A stretch of 64,000 nucleotides of DNA, taken from contig BSBK01000760.1 in the NCBI GenBank assembly GCA_027943335.1, positions 2,834,001-2,898,000 on the forward strand. Direction: 5' to 3'. The position numbers and the translations under genes were made by a program. This stretch comes from Chamaecyparis obtusa (lineage: Eukaryota; Streptophyta; Pinopsida; Cupressales; Cupressaceae). Within the stretch, counting starts at the first letter, position 1; every line of letters begins with the position of its first letter. Under the pieces are notes generated by a model. The model was not told the DNA's origin, did not search any database, and worked only from the letters and a program-made list of their open reading frames with translations. Shown in pieces: positions 35,788-49,361 of this stretch.

Positions 35788-37023
35788 TGTAATACCCCAA
35801 AAATGGGCTATAGGCTCATTAACCTCTTACATCATCAAATCGACTAAAATCGACATCAAAGTCCTAACATAAGGCACATATGCACATCTGCACATCGAAA
35901 ACCTAATTGATTATCTTAAATCTGCATCAAGGAATATTCCTAATTATCTTTAATTGAATATTATTTGGTGATAAATGTCATTATTTATCCTAAAGTTGAT
36001 TAATTGAATATGATGAATATTTAATTAATTAATTTAATTCTGCCACTTAATTATTTAATTAGATTCAATTGTATTTATTCCTAATTAATATTATTTTTAT
36101 TTTGACAATAAATCAAAATTCCTACAAATAATCAATTGAATATTTATTTAATTCATTTAAAATCAAAGTTGTCAAATTTAATGATTTAATTGGAATAAAT
36201 TTTGATTTAATAATTGATTAACCCATAAATCAATTTTTTTAATTCAAAAAAATCAGTTAAGTGGAAAATAAATCACTTTATTTTTTAAATTAATTCATAT
36301 TAAATCATGCACAATCAGAAAAGCAGTTAACTTTAAATCAATTTTCAATTTCAATTTGTTAACTTTCTAAACTCAACATCTGATGATGAGTTGAAAAAGA
36401 AAACTAAACTCTATTTTGAGATAAAAACTACTTTTGCATGATTTTATGAGTTTATTTATTCTTAATTTCTTGTTAACTCAAAAATCAACCTGATTTTATC
36501 AAGAGTGATTTATGGTTTTTCTTATGCATCCTAAAACCCTAGATTTCTATAAAATCAAGGCTCAACTCTTCACAAATTATCTCTCAAATTTGCACAATTA
36601 CTCTGGCGAATTTACAACTGAAGAACAAAGCTTTTGCGACAGGCAATTTTGTGAGATCATTTCATAGTTTTTCATAGCTTTTGCATACTTTTGCATTCAT
36701 CTTCATAGCATTTTTAGATTAATTGTATATCATTTCAATTCATTCTAGATTAGTTTCATATCAAGCTAATTGCATCAAAAATCTAAAAAAAAAGATTAAT
36801 TTGCATTCATATTTCATTGCTTTTATCATTTTAAATCCTTCTTTTAGGTGTTGCATTGTCACTGATCTTAGTCTAATCTAAGAATACCATACTCACACCT
36901 ACTAGAAGGCAGTAAATCACCTAGTTAGCTTAGTTTCATTTATTTGTAGATTTTGATTTTGCTAACCTCTAATGTTTTACTAAAGTGTTGTGTCCGCAGC
37001 TAGGTACAATTTTCACACACACA
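35788..37023 (+). repeat. G3 5' LTR
   Basis: TGTAATACCCC..CACACACA, 1,236 bp, TATAAAA at 36,548-36,554. The 45-bp length difference from the 3' LTR comes mainly from an extra TTGACAATAAATC-containing unit in the 3' copy near 50,600-50,660. Confidence 0.95.
36548..36554 (+). promoter_or_regulatory. G3 promoter TATA box (5' LTR)
   Basis: TATAAAA in the context ATTTC..TCAAGG. The same box is at 51,084-51,090 in the 3' LTR and, diverged, in both G2 LTRs, so its position is conserved across the family. Confidence 0.65.
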
Positions 37024-37027
37024 TTTC

Positions 37028-37042
37028 TGGCACCCACCATGG
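37028..37042 (+). promoter_or_regulatory. G3 primer-binding site
   Basis: TGGCACCCACCATGG four bases after the LTR; identical to the G2 site. Confidence 0.8.
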
Positions 37043-37149
37043 GGCCCTAAAATGGGTTTTCATTCTATTTTATCAAATTTCTATCATTTTTCTTGAACCC
37101 ATGACCACAGGGTTAATTTTTATGAATTTTGTGATTTCTAGGTTGTTTT

Positions 37150-37694
37150 TCCAAAAATCTGACTGGTATTTTTATTGGTACATGCACATATGACATGATA
37201 GAGATCCAAAATTTATATTTCTAGAAATTTATTTTAGTTATCTTTCATTTTCGGTTTGTTTGGATTAATTTCATTTTGATTTGCATAAGTTATGATCATT
37301 TTAGTGCAGACTGGTCAGAACCTGATTTTATGAAATCTGACTAATGTTTTTATTGGTACATGCACATATAACATGATACAAATCCAAAATTTATAGTTAT
37401 GGAAACTTATTTGAGTTATATTTCATTTTCCATTGGTTTGGATTTATTTCATCTTGATTTGCAAAAGTTATGATCATTTTAGTGTAGACTGGTCAGAACC
37501 TGATTTTATGAAATCTGACTGATGTTTTTATTGGTACATGCACATATGACATGATACAGATCCTAAATTTATATTTTTGGAAAGATATTTGAGTTAGCTT
37601 TCATTTTCTATTGGTTTTAATTAATTTCATCTTGATTTGAAATAGTTATTATTGATTTAGTGCAGATTAGTCAGAGTCTGATTTTTTATGACAA
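37150..37694 (+). repeat. Three tandem copies of a 178-bp unit in the G3 leader
   Basis: The phrase CTGACT(G/A)..TTTTTATTGGTACATGCACATAT recurs at about 37,161, 37,339 and 37,517, exactly 178 bp apart, each followed by ATGATAxAxATCC and ending in a GACTGGTCAGA block. Copies are about 85-90 % alike by eye. G2 has no equivalent. Confidence 0.93.
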
Positions 37695-39576
37695 CAGGTT
37701 TTTCGATTATCAAATGACATATTATCTTTGACTAACCTGATTTTCTACCACGTGGGGTTGAAAAGTTGTGTTTCTTTTTTTATGGGAATTTTATAACAGT
37801 GGGTTGCATGTACAAGAATAGGTAAGTTTTTCATAACAGTGGTTTGCAGGTCCAGGTGTAGGTACATCCCGTGGGTACAAAAGATAGAAGACAAATGCTT
37901 AAAAATTGCTAAAATGGGTTAAAATCTACTAAGCATGTTGTGAGGAACTCAGGTATTCTATTCAATCTAATAAAACTTTGATTTGGATATAAAACAAACT
38001 CTCTTGTGTCAAGCTTGAGTGCCTTTACAGCTTTCATAATTCACACTTTAGTTTTGGGCTATAAAATGAACATAGATTTGCTTTTTGCATATCTGTTACA
38101 CATAGTAAATAGGCCCTATGAACACTATTTGTGGATGATCTTGAGAGATTGGGCTTCATTCATTTGTTCAGGCATGTGAAGCTCTTCTTGATGAAGGATC
38201 CCCTTGTAGGTAGGGAGGTTACTGTGATTATTTCACATTCCACTTGGTTTGGTCCTTAGCTTTTGATCGATGTGTTTCATCTCCAGAGAGATCGATAGAC
38301 CATAGTTGTTGACATCACAAATCTTGGTGAGATAATTTCAGACTTAGCATTTTGGATTAATCTATCTCCTTTGTTGTGGTGAAGTGAAGAGGCTAGGGGA
38401 TTATGCTCTACTTCCTTTTTGGATAGTATCAGAATCCTAGATCCTTAAATTTGATTTGGTCCCCATGTGGTATCTTTTGTGAGTCACCTTTAAAGAGGGT
38501 TAACCGTAGTGGAAATTCCCTTTATTGGGTCAACCACATGGATGAAAGCTCAAGAGGTAATAGCCATTTTCTTCATGGTAGCAACAACTGCTATATAAAT
38601 GTCCTTGTGGAGGAAATCTTCACAGGTCTGGTCTCTTGTTGGGTTGTCAGATCTCCCTAGTAGATCCTGATTGATTAAATTCTCAGACTATGTCAAAACC
38701 TCGGTGCGCCTGGATTGGAGTTCTCCCTCTTGAGATCATAAAATTTTTAGAGTCAGACCATTACTACAAACCTTAGTGAGGCCAATTTTTCATTTTCTAG
38801 GACTATGTGCGTTATTGAAAAACTTTTGAGAACATACACAATTAGCATTCCTAGGGATTAGCACAATAAATCACTATTTCTTGTTCATGCGCAAGGTTGT
38901 TTTTTCCCTTGTTCATTATTTTAAGATGATTGCTTGCTTCCCTTTACTTGTTGTTCTGTGTGTTTTTTGTCTATTTGGTCCTTTGGAAATGAACAATCCC
39001 AAACTATTACATAGATCTGCAAACTTGAATAGAGGATATCTTACAAACAATCTAAAATTGAAAACTGAAAAATTGCAAATCTAAAGCAAAAATCCTTTTT
39101 GGTGTCAAAAGTCATCCTAAATTTCAAAACTCGTATCAAAGCTAAAGTCAAACTTGTCAAAAGCCTTCAAAATTTGTCAGGAATCTAGTTTTTTCTTCCT
39201 ATTTCCAGATTATGTCAAAATATTCACTATGTCAAGAACAAAGTAGAAACTAGAAAGAATTCAATCATTTACCTAAAGTGGTCTCTTGAGTCTGATTTAG
39301 CCTTATGATTTATCGATTTGAGTATTTTTCATCTTGTGTCAAAACCTTGTCAAAATTATCTTCAAATTCAATTTTCATACAAAATGACTAAGTGTTGTGA
39401 GCTCATGTCTGCCATCTTTTGGGTGTCTACCCATACTACTAGGGCACAGTATCCTTCATTTACGTCCAATCTAATCTTCAATCAATCCAATCTTGACAAG
39501 GTTGCATCATTTGATCTTCTTGAATCAAGTCATTCTTTAGTGTCTTCATCTTTCTCTTTTGCTTCATCCAAGGTTA
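37695..39576 (+). other. G3 5' leader, non-coding
   Basis: Homologous (inverted) to G2 12,549-13,815 plus 20,841-21,200. It includes the intact counterpart (about 38,285-38,320) of the site where Copia A entered G2. Short frames here are not shared with G2. Confidence 0.8.
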
Positions 39577-41473
39577 ATGGTGGAAACTAGAGCTTCCTCA
39601 CACAAGAAATCCAAAGAAGCACCCAATACCTTACCTTTGTCTACTCACATGGGTCCAACCTTTGAGCAACTCTATAATTTAGGTCTTTGCGAAGACGACG
39701 GTCTCAGAAATCTTTGATTAAAAATTGGTTACATACCCCCCCTCCATCAACCCATGGAGGTGATCAACAAACTCCGCATCAATCTATCCCAGGGAGTCCT
39801 AAAAATCCTAACATGTCTCAAGGAGGGACAAACATGGTTCCCAAGGAAATCAATCACAACATGGTGTGGATCAAGAACCCACACCTTCAGAAATTGCTTG
39901 ATATCAAAATGATGATGACTTCAAGAAAATGATGAGGCATTTCTTGAAGGAAGACAGAGAAACATACTTCCTAGAGTTAGCTCGTCAAGGGGCTAAACTT
40001 CCTCCCAACTTTAATGTTGAAGATATCATTACGCATCAGGAAGAAACTCAAATCACCGCTATGATGAAATAGATGCATGCCATGCAAGTCAAACTTAAAA
40101 AACTTGAAAAATAAAAGGAACCTAAGGACTTCTCCATGGGATCTCTATGCCCTTTTCCATTTGATAAAGACATGTACATGTCACCATTCCCTAAGTGAGT
40201 GGAAATACCTAAATACGATAACTATGATGGAGACTTTGATCCTCAAGATCATGTCAAATAATTTTGTACTCAATCTATGGAGTTCATGCATGAACCAACC
40301 TACCTAATGTGTCTTTTCCCTCGATCTTTGGGAGGGTCGGCTATTCATTGATTCTCAAAAATGCCCCCTACTATCAAAACTTTTGAGGAGTTAATCAAAC
40401 TGTTCTATAAAAAATACTCCTACAACATCCAACATCTAATCACTATGATCGACATCTGCAATCTGAAATAGAACTAAGGAGAACCATTCCTAACTTTTCT
40501 CAAACAATGGAGGAAGAAGTTTTCTCTATATAGTAGACCCATTCCAAAAACTGAGAAGTTGGAAATTTTCATCAACAATCTTGTTCCAGAACTCAACTAC
40601 CATTTGCAAATGCAAAATCATACATCCTTTGATAAAATGGTAGAAAATGCAATCCAAATTGAGAAATTACTTGTGAAAAAAGGAGACATATCACTTCAAA
40701 AGGACAAGTATGACTCTGGATCTAATTCTAAAGACAAAGGCAACAACTAGAACAAGAATAAGGTCATCATCATAGATGGCATTGTTGATACTAACTGTGC
40801 CCCATCTAACGCACCCTCTTTCAATCTCACTATTGGCACCCAAGCCATGAAAGCTTCTAAAGCTAAAGAAATAGAATCTAAGAAGAAGCCATTTGACTAT
40901 AAACCTTGGGCTATAGATCCTAAATGTAAGTTTACTCCTCTTGGAGAGTCCTTGGAATCTACCATGAAAACTCTGTTGGCTAACAACATCATCACCTTGC
41001 CTGAGATTAAGGTCTTTGATCCCGAACCTAAACCAAAATGGTGGAGACAGAATGATTTATGTGACTTCCATCACAATAAAGGTCATAAGACTAATAACTG
41101 CATATGCTTGAAACACATCATACAAGACAAAATTGATAATGGAGAAATTGTAATTGACAATCATAAAAGCAATAATGATCATACAACATTCACGGAACCA
41201 TTTCTGAAACATGGTCAAGGAGATTCATCTTCTCAGCCTAATGTGGGTGCTAAAGTCAATTATGCTTACTCTAGAAACCATGCTGTCATCAATATGGTTG
41301 AACCATGCCTATCTAAGCATTGCAATGTCATCACAATTGTAAGAAAAGATAGAGAAAATCAATCAGCAAATGCAGTTACTCAATTACAAGCTCATGCGCA
41401 TTTGCAAGGACAAATCCTAGATTCATCAAATGTCCCTAAAATGCCTTTTAATCCTTCATCTACTTCTAAATAG
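39577..41473 (+). pseudogene. G3 gag
   Basis: The ATG at 39,577 (MVETRASSHKKS) matches the G2 start. A stop at 39,713 and a frame slip at a run of seven C near 39,740 follow. A second slip leads into the frame used from about 40,190 on. The Gag core (about 40,200-40,700; FYKKYSYNIQHL, FLKQWRKKF, IFINNLVPEL) is recognisable as the plant Ty3 Gag domain. The CCHC box CDFH-x4-H-x4-C lies near 41,063-41,103. Several stops (for example 40,748) are one C-to-T from Gln. Length of about 630 codons is normal for Tat gag. Confidence 0.88.
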
Positions 41474-41670
41474 AAGGCTACCTCTAAATCATAATATCTA
41501 AAGACACGAGGCCAACATCATACAGTATTGTCCAACAACTCCAGCATACAAATGCAAAAATCTCCATGTTTGAGTTGCTTCCGATATCTACAACTCATAG
41601 AGCCATTCTAAACAAAGCTCTACTCGGGTCCAATGTTCCTGAAAACCTTGATTTAGACAAACTATAGACT

Positions 41671-42062
41671 ATGGCTGGTCATCTAATGTCTCCCCAATAT
41701 ATATCCTTTTTAGAGGAAGATGATAATTCCTTGAGTCATCCGCATAACCAGCCCTTGCACATTAAAGTCTTGATCCAAAACCATCATGTCAAATGCATGT
41801 TGATAGATGGAGGCACTAGTCTCAACATTTGTTCTTATAGCTTGATCACACAATTGGGATTCTCTGAAGCTACCATTGATCCTAAGTAGAAGATAACTAT
41901 CAAAGAATATGATGAGCGAGAAAGATCTTCCAAGGGAACTATTGTCTTACCTATCAGAACAGGACCCATTATTAGAGACACCATATGTCAAGTTCTTGAT
42001 CTACTTTTGGCTTATAAAATCCTTCTAGGAAGACCCTGGATACATGAAATAAGAGCTATTAT
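41671..42062 (+). pseudogene. G3 protease
   Basis: Aspartic protease with MLIDGGTSLNIC (D-G-G at the active site, as in related plant Tat elements) near 41,798-41,835 and the LLGRPWIHEI block near 42,025. A TAG at 41,887 is one C-to-T from CAG. A frame change just before 42,066 separates it from pol. Confidence 0.88.
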
Positions 42063-42065
42063 GTG

Positions 42066-45000
42066 AAATTTCCTTATGAAGGAGTAGAGGTGATGATTCT
42101 AGTGGACCTATACACAACTTGCAATGCATTGAAAGAAAGTGTGGATAAACTTGTTCCTAATAATGGAGAATCGTCCACTAAGTAGATAGACATTGCTTCA
42201 ACATCCAAAATGGAAGACATTACTAAAGAAGTAAAAATCAAAGACAATGGTATGGGAGAATACACAATGGAACCTATTTTATCTCTCACATCTCTCTCAT
42301 TGTCCCCAAAATATTATGGACAACCTTCTAACAAAGTGAAACCTACAGCTAAAGAATCCTAGGTCATATTCAATGGAAGCTTTGTCACAAAAAAAGTATC
42401 TAAACAAGATTTTGAGGAAGAAGAAGTCATGCTTCCATGGTTATACAAGGATGAGTCTCAATCCCAATCAGTCCAGAAATGTGACTCCACTTCAAGCAAA
42501 ATTCCTAAGAAGTCATATGGACCAAGGGACAAATTGATCACAAAAATGGGATATACAGGGAAAGGACCTCTAGGACTACAAGGTAAAGGTCTTCTATCAC
42601 CTCTTGACCACCATGGTTGAACCAACAAGAATACAACAGGTCTAGGATATAAGAAGAAGCCTTTCTATCTTAGCAAGAACTCCCCACATGTCTTAGAGCA
42701 GATTGAGCCATCCATAGCAAATCAACTAAAGGAAGAAACAAATGAACAATCTGACAGTGATGATTGAGACACCACTGATGAGCTCATTCCTTATGAGTGT
42801 TTTCCTAAAGAAATAAGAGACCTCCTTGAAGCTGAAGATGATCCAGTAAAAAGAATCAATGTAGGAGAAACAAAAGAACCTACTATAGAACAAGAGACAG
42901 TTGCACTACAAGAACTAGCTGATCTCAAAGGAAATCAAATAGACAAAGAAGAAGGTGGTAGTTATTTTGAAACAGATTCCCATGAGTATGAATTCAAATC
43001 AGAATCTGAGGGTAACCCTTCTTGGGGTATTCATCCTGACTTTACACACATTCTCAGATTTCCTAGAGGCATAGATGAGGAATCAAATGACTATGAATGG
43101 GGAGCCATTCCAGAGGAAGATGAGCTTATCACATAAATTCATATTGATGTTTTTCACCAATATGCACCTAAATCCAATGTAAGTCTAGAGTGAAATAATG
43201 AACTTAACGAGTCTGATGCACCGATAACTGAATTGGACTCGCATAATGACATTGAGCCTATTCACGAATTGAATGATTTGAGTTGTAATATCACCTTCAA
43301 ACTCGAGATTTGGGTTAGGACCAATGATGATAGATCCATATCCATAAACACTATTTCCCAATCTTTCACTACTTTGACTATCCAACATCCCAAACTTCTT
43401 GACCAAACCTCCAAGAATCCAAGCCAAGGTATCTATACCTTTCCAAATGACTATGCCCTTGCTTGCTACCTCAATGCAGTTGAGCCTATGATGACTTCCA
43501 TCGGTGAACTGAGCGTTAGCATGATGGAGTTGAACATCAAGTACCTTAGTCAAAAGAAAAAGAATAAAAAGAAAAAGAAAAGGAGTTCTGAGGGTGAACA
43601 CCACTTTGTGGCAGTCTCAGAACCTACAAAAGTAAAAATAAAAGATGTATCCGAAGGTGAAAACCTATTTGAGGTGCCTAAGGATGAGATATTTGATGTC
43701 CTTCCAAGTCATTTAGAGGACAAATCTCTAGTTCTAATTGAGCCCACTCAATCCATCAACTTGGGAACAACAGAAGAACCATAGTTGATCCATGTAGCAC
43801 AATCCTTATCAGAAGAAGAAAAGCAAAAATTTACCACATTCTCAACAGAAAAGAAGATCAACTTTGCATGGAAACATTTAGATATGCCAAGGTTGGATCC
43901 TGATCTTATAATGCACCATTTATCTATAGCTCCAAGGGTCAAACCCATTAAGAAAAAATTAAGAAAGATGCATCCACATGTTGCACTCTTGGTCAAAGCT
44001 AAATTAGAGAAACTACTAAAAGCCGGATTCATCTGTGTTATTGACTATGGTGAATGGATCTCTAATATTGTACCTATCTCTAAACTAGATAAATCAATCA
44101 GAGTGTTTACAGATTTCAAAGATGTAAACAAAGAATTCCCTAAGGATGATTTTCCATTACCTAATATTGATATGATAGTTGACGTGACTGTGAGCTTTGA
44201 GATGTATTCTTTGATGGATGGTTTTTCTGGATACAACCAAATAAAAATTGCTCTAGAAGATCAAGAGAAAACTACTTTCACATGTGCGTGGGGTACCTTC
44301 TATTGGAATGTCATGCCATTTGGGCTTAAGAATGTTGGTGCTACATATCAATGAGCTATGACATCTATCTTTCATGACATGATGCATCAAACTATGGAGG
44401 ATTATGTTGATGATAATTTCACAAAATCTATGATAAGATCTAAACATCTATATGATTTGAGCAAAATACTAGATCGAATGGAGAAGTTTAGTCTCATACT
44501 AAACCCTAAGAAGTGTGCTTTTGGTGTCACTTTTGGAAATCTCTTAGGTTACATTATTTCAAAGATAGGAATTGAAGTAGATCTAGCTAAGGTCAAAGCT
44601 ATCATGGAGATGCAACCTCCCAAGAATATCAGTCAAATGAGAACATTACCAGGGGGAGTACAATCTATTAGATGCTTCATATCTCAGCTAGTAGACATAT
44701 CACAACCTTTCACAAAGACATTACATAAAGGTGTGTCCTTTGCATGGAATGAAGAATGTGAAAAGAACTTTAATCATATCAAGAAATATCTATCAAATCA
44801 TCCTATTTTGATGCCTCCTATACAAGGGAAGCCATTGATCTTATATGTCTCCACCACAGATACATCACAGGGGGCATTACTAGCACAACATGATGAGAAC
44901 AAGAAGGAAAGAGCTATATACTATATCGGTAGAACATTGGTAGCATATGAGAAGAACTATTCAATGATTGAGAAAGCTTGTCTAGCTGTGATCTTTGCAT

Positions 45001-46988
45001 CATAGAAATTGAGATACTACATGTTAGCTCATACCACACATTTGGTAGCTAAGATTGATCCACTAAAGTACCTCCTAAGCAAAGCTTGCCTCATAGGTAG
45101 GTTAGCTAAATGGGTGATGCTATTAAGTGAATTTGACATTGAATATGTTGAAAGAAAAGCTATCAAGGGACAAGTAATTGTAGATCAAATGGCTGACACA
45201 CCTTTGTTTGATGATACACCAATGCAAATGGAATTCTTAGATTCCTCTATCATGAATCATTCTTCTAGAGCATGGATGTTATTCTTTGACGGCTCCTATA
45301 CACAGAATGGATCTGGAGTAGGCATATTGTTCATCACTCCTCAAGGATACTCAATCCCTAAAGCATTCAGAATCAAGTTTCCTTGCACAAACAATATTGT
45401 TGAATATGAAGCCATTCTTAACAGCATGAAGATAGCAATTGAGTGGAGAGTAACACAACTACACATTCATGGAGACTCACAACTTATAATACACCAAGTC
45501 AATGATGTGTATCAAATGAAAGATGTAAAGCTAATACCATACAAGAGAATGGTAGATGATCTAAATAAATATTTCATATCTATCAGCTTTGAACAAATTC
45601 CTAGAATGGAGAACAGGGCTGTTGATGCTATGGCAATGCTCTCTACTTTATTACAGTAGCCCAAACATGAGCTATGATACGAGTTTCTAGTGGAAGCACT
45701 ATCTTATCCCACATATGATTCCCCCAAAACCCGCATGATCTGCACTATTTTTGGTCATGATTCATCCCGATACAAAAACCTTTTCTCCTATCTCCAATAT
45801 CAAATCATTCTTGATACCTTCAACCACCATGAGAAATGATACCTTATCTAAAATGCATCCTAGTATGTCATCATTGGTCACGATCTGTACAAATGAGGTC
45901 TAGATGGTACACTCCTTAGATGTTTAGAATAGGAAGAGTCTCAACATGCATTAGAAGAAATCCATGAAGGTATATGTGGCTCACATTTGAATGGTTTAAC
46001 ACTAGCTCAAAAACTTATTAGGATTGGGTACTATTGGCTTGAAATGGAAAAAGAGGCTATCAAGTTTGCTAAGAACTATCAAAAGTGCCAAGTACATGGT
46101 AACTTAATTCATGCACCAGGGAGAGATCTAATTCCCTTTACTACATAATGGCCTTTTCACCAATGGGCATTTGATCTTATAGGATCCATACATCCTCTTT
46201 CTTCTAATGGACATACCCATATTATTACAGCTACAGAATATTTTACAAAATGGGTAGAAGCAGTCCCTTTGACTCAAGCAACCAGAAAACAAATTTCAAT
46301 GTTCATCTTGAACTACATCATATGTCGGTATGGTATTCCACATTCTATAGTCATAGATAATGGTGGACAATTCAAGAATAGAGACTTAGATGATCTATGT
46401 GCCAAATTCAAGATTACACAACAAGAAGAGGCTTCAAACAAGAATCTATTGAAAATCTTGCACCAAATAGTTAATAAAATAGGAAGAGAATGATATCTCA
46501 TGATCAATCCAGCTCTCTAGGCCTACAAAACAAGTATCAAAACACCCACTGGGGCTGCACCATTCTCTTTAGTTTATGGGTTAGAAGTGGTACTACCTAT
46601 TGAGGTTGAAATCCCATCACTAATAATCAAAATGCATGGTCTCGTAACTGATGATGACTACAGAGTGTCTAGGTTGCAAGAACTTGAACTACTAGATGAG
46701 CACAGACAAGAAACATATGATCATTTCAGAGTATATCAGAAAATAACATCTAGAGGTTACAACAAGAAAGTCAAACACAGAGAATTTCAAGTTGGCGATC
46801 TATTCTTGAGAGAAAATCCTAAAAATCAATCACATCGAGAATGCAAGGGGGAGTTTGAACCCAACTGGCTTGGTCCCTTTGTTATCACTGCTACTTTTAG
46901 CTTTGGAGCCTATAAACTCTCAATGACTGAAGGAGAATAAATCTGATAACCAATCAACATTCTCCATCTGAAAAAATTCTATGCCTAA
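42066..46988 (+). pseudogene. G3 pol: G-patch, RT, two RNase H domains, integrase
   Basis: A single frame from 42,066 to TAA 46,986. Order: G-patch-like GYTGKGPLGLQGKG (about 42,550-42,590), Lys-rich linker, RT (43,900-44,420; DFKDVNKEFPKDDFPLP, DGFSGYNQI, MPFGLKN, YVDD at 44,403), RNase H (44,820-45,060), archaeal-type second RNase H (45,280-45,650; FFDGSYTQNGSG, NNIVEYEAI, HGDSQLI), and integrase (45,960-46,940; CQVHGN, WAFDLIG, DNGGQF, LPIEVEIPSL, PNWLGPF). Stops at 43,782 (CAG), 44,352 (CGA), 45,003 (CAG) and 46,148 (CAA) are one C-to-T each. Those at 46,491 and in the ALWAY block replace Trp by G-to-A. Roughly a dozen residues before EASNK in integrase appear deleted, next to the catalytic Glu. 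Confidence 0.93.
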
Positions 46989-49361
46989 GGCATTCAGTCT
47001 ATGGTAAAATGTCCTGAAAAAATCATAAAAATCTAAAAAAATGAACATCCTGGTGAAAACCTAGCAATAGTCACCTCGATGTATCACAAAAAAAAAAATT
47101 GAAAAATATCAAAAGTACAAAAAAATTGAAAAAAATGAAAAATACAAAAAAAATGAGAAAAAGAAAAAGTGCCTTGGTGAAAACTTGGAAACAGGCACCT
47201 TGGTAGCAAAAATAGAATCTCTGCCAAGATGGTGAAAACCTAGCAAACGGGTGCCACTTGTTTCAAAATGCTCCATCTATCAGCACAATCTTGGTCTCTC
47301 CCAACTCTCAGTCTTGCTTTAGTTTGTACATACCTCTCGGTTTGTTTTCGCATTCCTGCTTTCAATAAAGTCGATCTATGCACCAATTGGTCAAATGTCT
47401 GTATCCTATCAATGTTCAAACTTGGGGGCAATCAAAGTCATATCCAATCAAAGTCCTTTGAATCTACATCTGAGTCAGTCTAACTGTCTCCTCTCCAGAA
47501 AGAATTTTGCATCTACAACAACAAAATCAAACATCAACACAAATTGAAAACAATCTATGCTTTTACATGCTTTTATCTCCTTTTATGCTTACTGATTCAC
47601 ATTGAGATTTTACATATTGTGTCCTTTCAAGCTCTTCGATGATGTCCTTTACGGGATTCAGAGAGTGATGATTGGGGGCATAATCTTTTCTTTATTTTTT
47701 GCTTGTTTGTGAAAATCTAACTACTTTGGAAATTCTAGATTGAAATGGTGTCCGTCTGTAAGAGCCTCTATCTCGTATTGGATGGCCAAGCGTACCTCGA
47801 CCATTGATACGCATAAAATTCAAGGAAGCTTGATCTAACTATTGTCTTTTTGAGAAAGTTCTTACTACTACTGTGAAATGTGATCTTAGCTAAGTATGTG
47901 AATGATAAAGGGTCACTACAGGTAATTCACACTAGATTTAGAATGATATCTTGACTGCTTGATGTGTTTGTTCTGCAAGGTGTATTCTGGTCATCATGAC
48001 ATCTATGTTTTGATGCTTATACAAATTGCTATATCAAAATGGACATGATATTCGGGTCATCCTGGCATTTGTGCCTTGGTGCTTATATCTAATCTGACAT
48101 TCTGAAAACAAAATCAATATTCATATGTCCATGGTTGTCTAGCCAGTGGGCATTGTATTGATTCTTGCACATACAAATCAATATTCATATATTCATAGTT
48201 TCCTAGCTAGTGGATCTTGTATTGATTTATCCGGTTACCTAATAAAAATTCAATGATGAAAACAACCGACACATGATCAGTGACTAGGTCCTAGGTCTTA
48301 GGTTTGCATCTCATTTCACACTTTGCATGATTGCATTTATCTCACGATTGCCCAAATCAACTTGACACTCTATTGATTCTTCAAAACTATGCTAAACATA
48401 ACACAAGGACTGAGCATTGTATGAAGGTCCCTCCAACTAAATAGCAAGTAGAATCCATTTTTGGGATCAAAATCAAAATCTAAGATCATTTACTTTGTCA
48501 AAATCATGATTTAAAATTTTCCGACCCAGGATGACTAACTACTTGCATAATTGACCTTCAATCATCACAGAAATCTAGATTTCAACTTAACTGATTACCT
48601 AACATCAAACTATCAAAATTTCAACTTGGTCAACCATGGTCAACTCATGGTCAAACCTAGTCAAACTTGATCTTCAGGACCTCCAAATGATGCAGGATGC
48701 ATTTTCGAATGTGTACAATCACTTCTTCAATCAATTAACATGCTTTTGAACCATTCAATGCTGACTTTTCTTGTCAGATTTTGATTTTCATCCCAAAGGG
48801 GGCATGGTATCGCATATCATTCAAATCTGTAAATCAAATCTTCTCTCAATAATCAAGATAACAACCACGTCTAGTTGCTGATTCATCTAAAGACCTCATT
48901 GCTTGGGGCACATTTCTTGGGGCATGTCAGATTCATCAAGATCCATATCAATCTGGTATCCTAATTTATCTTGTAAATTGTATCATCTTTTCGTAACCAT
49001 CGATTCATTAGTGTTATTTCCTTAGTTCTTCGTAACTAAAGGGTTCGGATGTGATACCAATTACGATTCTTTTGGACAATTAGGTCTGGAATCAGGTCAC
49101 TCACTTCTTCATAATCATAAGGTTTAGAATCAAGCATTTTGATACTTTTTCATAATCACCGCTTCATTGTTGTTATAGTTAACATCATCTTTGGTCAATC
49201 AGGACCTAGCATCTTCAAATCTTTCAATCAGTTTCTATCTCAGAATCGATTAGTCTCTCAGGATCAATTTCTCCACCACATAACTGAGTCTGCATCTTTA
49301 TCAAACACAGACTATTCTTTGAACCACTATGCTTCGCACAATGATTCAAAGAGGGGCAAAA
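46989..49361 (+). other. G3 3' untranslated region
   Basis: Non-coding and homologous (inverted) to G2 6,306-8,859. At 47,051-47,275 several copies of (T/A)GGTGAAAAC(C/T)T(A/G)GCAA with GGCACCTTGGT are spaced by A-rich runs. It ends in the purine tract CAAAGAGGGGCAAAA (49,347-49,361) before the first LTR start. Confidence 0.85.

Noticed and set aside
37150..37694. Possible CRISPR-like array
   Set aside because: Units are directly adjacent 178-bp repeats with no unique spacers, and they lie inside a plant retrotransposon leader.
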